The notes beneath the pieces are model-generated. The model worked only from the letters and a program-made list of their open reading frames with translations, was not told the DNA's origin and searched no databases. Shown here piece after piece: positions 6,250 through 7,418 of a stretch of 7,418 bases of DNA. How positions within the stretch are numbered: the first letter of the stretch is position 1; each line of letters opens with the position of its first letter. The position numbers were made by a program, and so were the translations under genes. The DNA is from Lachnospiraceae bacterium (lineage in GTDB: Bacteria > Bacillota_A > Clostridia > Lachnospirales > Lachnospiraceae): assembly GCA_017553965.1 (NCBI GenBank), contig JAFZJK010000182.1, forward strand, positions 1 through 7,418. Direction: 5' to 3'.

Positions 6250-6948
6250 ATGTTCAGGGGACGTAGAGAATTACTGGGGCTTTTCAGTATCGATGAACGA
6301 TCCTTCGGAGATATAGAGGATATCGGTCCTGAGGCGATAGAAGAAATTGAAAAAGCCGCCATGGAAGACAGCGAAGAAGCTATCGACCACGGCATCCTTG
6401 TGGCTAACCTGGCACTGCGTCTGGCTCAGGAGCTGAAATTCGATGAGGATTTCTGCAAGCGTGTGGCCGAGGCCGGTATAGTGCATGATATAGGAAAGCT
6501 TCAGATAAGTAACTACCTGTACGGACGTAAGGAAGGAGTACTTCGAATAGAGGAAATTAAATACGTCCGCCGCCATCCCACACTCGGTTATGAATATCTG
6601 AGTGAAAAAGAAATAGGGGATGAAGACTTCCGTAACATGATCCTGCACCATCATGAAAACTTCGACGGTTCGGGATATCCGGATAACATCAAGGGAGAAC
6701 TGATCCCGATTGGATCAAGGATCTTACGTATCTGTGACGTATATGCGGCGCTTGTATCGGAACGTCCGTATAGAGCAGCATTTGACAAAGAAAACGCCAT
6801 GGAGCTTATGATCGACGAGGTAAAGAACTTCGATATGAACTACTTCTTAGCATTCATGAGAGTAGTACACGGCGATGAGATCAAAGATATAGACGATTAC
6901 ATCAAGAGATGTAACTCCAAGGTACACGTAAAATCAAAACGCAGATAA
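6250..6948 (+). CDS. HD-GYP domain protein (putative cyclic dinucleotide phosphodiesterase)
   Basis: HD-GYP proteins are metal-dependent phosphodiesterases, typically hydrolysing c-di-GMP and in some cases other cyclic dinucleotides. In this 232-residue protein the family signature is complete: H47, HDIGK (H79, D80, K83), RRHPTLGYEYL (H109), HHENFDGSGYP (H134, H135 and the GYP triad at 142-144), and RICDVYAALVSERPYR (D163). The position often filled by aspartate in DVxDAL is alanine here (A166), while the metal-binding D163 is kept. There is no receiver, GAF, PAS or membrane domain, only an acidic N-terminal lead of about 40 residues, so it is a stand-alone cytoplasmic catalytic domain. The C-terminus is basic (KVHVKSKRR). 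The start has AAGGGG at 6238-6243, 6 nt upstream. It is probably in one operon with hemZ and the downstream acidic protein. Substrate and activity are inferred from the family only. Confidence 0.9.
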   Translation: MFRGRRELLGLFSIDERSFGDIEDIGPEAIEEIEKAAMEDSEEAIDHGILVANLALRLAQELKFDEDFCKRVAEAGIVHDIGKLQISNYLYGRKEGVLRIEEIKYVRRHPTLGYEYLSEKEIGDEDFRNMILHHHENFDGSGYPDNIKGELIPIGSRILRICDVYAALVSERPYRAAFDKENAMELMIDEVKNFDMNYFLAFMRVVHGDEIKDIDDYIKRCNSKVHVKSKRR

Positions 6949-6975
6949 AAAACACTGAAATGAAAGGGAAAAAAT

Positions 6976-7305
6976 ATGGAAATCAAGACAATAGTGGGAG
7001 GTATCGCCTCCGAATACGATGATCAGATACTCTGGATCGAGAAACCCGAGGTTGGTGCAGATGCTGCACAGATCGTGGATGAAACTCAATTCACCCCTTG
7101 CACGGTAACAAACATCGTAATCCGCAGCGATTATGACGACGATGAAGAGTATAATGAGGCATGTGATACCTTACTTAACGAAAGCTCTGCTCTGTGTACC
7201 GGCGAATTCGTAACCTTTGATGACGTATACTTCGTAGAGCTTGACAATACCGGCGATACCGAAGAGTATGACAGTATCGAATATGATGATGTAGACTTTT
7301 GCTGA
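6976..7305 (+). CDS. Uncharacterised highly acidic protein
   Basis: I do not recognise this 109-residue protein. It is strongly acidic: about 31 Asp/Glu (17 D, 14 E) against only two Lys and one Arg. Acidic clusters occur at SDYDDDEEY in the middle and in the last third (DTEEY, EYDDVDFC). It has four cysteines, one the final residue, spaced without a CxxC motif. Alternating hydrophobic stretches (TVTNIVIRS, VYFVELDN) suggest some beta structure rather than pure disorder. There is no signal peptide, lipobox or membrane segment. Evidence for a real gene is AAAGGG at 6963-6968, 7 nt before the ATG, the 27-nt gap after the HD-GYP gene, the same strand, and a terminator beginning 9 nt after the stop. 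It might bind metal or act as a partner of its neighbour, but that is a guess. Confidence 0.72.
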   Translation: MEIKTIVGGIASEYDDQILWIEKPEVGADAAQIVDETQFTPCTVTNIVIRSDYDDDEEYNEACDTLLNESSALCTGEFVTFDDVYFVELDNTGDTEEYDSIEYDDVDFC

Positions 7306-7314
7306 TCAGCAGAT

Positions 7315-7348
7315 AAAAAAAAGCTTCCCTTGGAGGGAAGCTTTTTTT
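7315..7348. terminator. Bidirectional Rho-independent terminator between convergent genes
   Basis: AAGCTTCCCT (7321-7330) pairs perfectly with AGGGAAGCTT (7334-7343) around a 3-nt loop. It is flanked by an A-run (7315-7320) and a T-run (7342-7348), so the stem can extend and each strand has a poly-U tail. It follows the acidic-protein stop by 9 nt and the minus-strand gene's stop by one base, so it can serve both. Confidence 0.92.
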
Positions 7349-7349
7349 A

Positions 7350-7418
7350 TTAGATACACTCTAACGCTTGCTTGATATCATTGATTATGTCATCAACATC
7401 CTCGATACCAACAGAGAA
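7350..7418 (-). CDS. C-terminal end of a Cys/Met-metabolism PLP-dependent enzyme (partial)
   Basis: The minus strand reads 22 residues then TAA (complement of 7350-7352), with the rest of the gene beyond the window. The fragment begins FSVGIEDVDDIINDIKQALE. This matches the characteristic C-terminal strand and helix (SVGIEDxDDIIxDxxQAL) of the Cys/Met metabolism PLP family, such as O-acetylhomoserine sulfhydrylase, cystathionine gamma-synthase or cystathionine lyases, which act in methionine and cysteine biosynthesis. Which member it is cannot be decided from so short a piece. It is convergent with the acidic-protein gene and shares the terminator at 7315-7348. Confidence 0.72.
   Translation of the reverse strand, partial: FSVGIEDVDDIINDIKQALECI

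Overview
The window looks like ordinary chromosomal DNA from a low-to-moderate GC, anaerobic member of the Clostridia. Lachnospiraceae (Butyrivibrio/Roseburia-like) is my best guess. This is inferred from the gene set (folA, galM, rel, an MBL-fold hydrolase, hemZ), strong purine-rich Shine-Dalgarno sites, a near-consensus sigma-A type promoter, and A/T-rich spacers with Rho-independent terminators. No rRNA, tRNA, CRISPR array, transposase, integrase or phage gene is visible.

Layout, left to right. (1) The 3' part of a dihydrofolate reductase gene (1-390), whose true start lies outside the window. (2) A 175-nt spacer with a well-formed promoter (TTTACA, 17 nt, TATAAT at 445-473), an inverted repeat overlapping its -35 box, and a leader of about 85 nt with a small hairpin. 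(3) galM, aldose 1-epimerase (566-1621). (4) rel/relA, a full-length bifunctional (p)ppGpp synthetase/hydrolase (1670-3934 by my start choice), separated from galM by a weak hairpin. (5) A 132-nt spacer (3935-4066) with a 13-bp direct repeat, a very GC-rich core and a terminator hairpin. (6) A second same-strand cluster: a small MBL-fold metal hydrolase (4067-4687); hemZ, a radical-SAM coproporphyrinogen-dehydrogenase-like protein that probably starts at a TTG inside the hydrolase gene (4656-6236); an HD-GYP domain protein (6250-6948); and a very acidic 109-residue protein of unknown function (6976-7305). (7) A strong bidirectional terminator (7315-7348). (8) The C-terminal end of a convergent minus-strand gene, probably a Cys/Met-metabolism PLP enzyme (7350-7418).

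The genes are mostly housekeeping: folate, sugar anomer conversion, stringent response, and a rel-MBL-hemZ order that I believe is common in Firmicutes, though I could not check this. Two nucleotide-signalling proteins sit near each other: Rel for (p)ppGpp, and an HD-GYP protein whose family typically hydrolyses cyclic dinucleotides. Any functional link between them is speculation.

I do not see a convincing undescribed system. The points most worth a second look are the acidic orphan protein next to the stand-alone HD-GYP protein, and the GC-rich repeat-flanked spacer downstream of rel.
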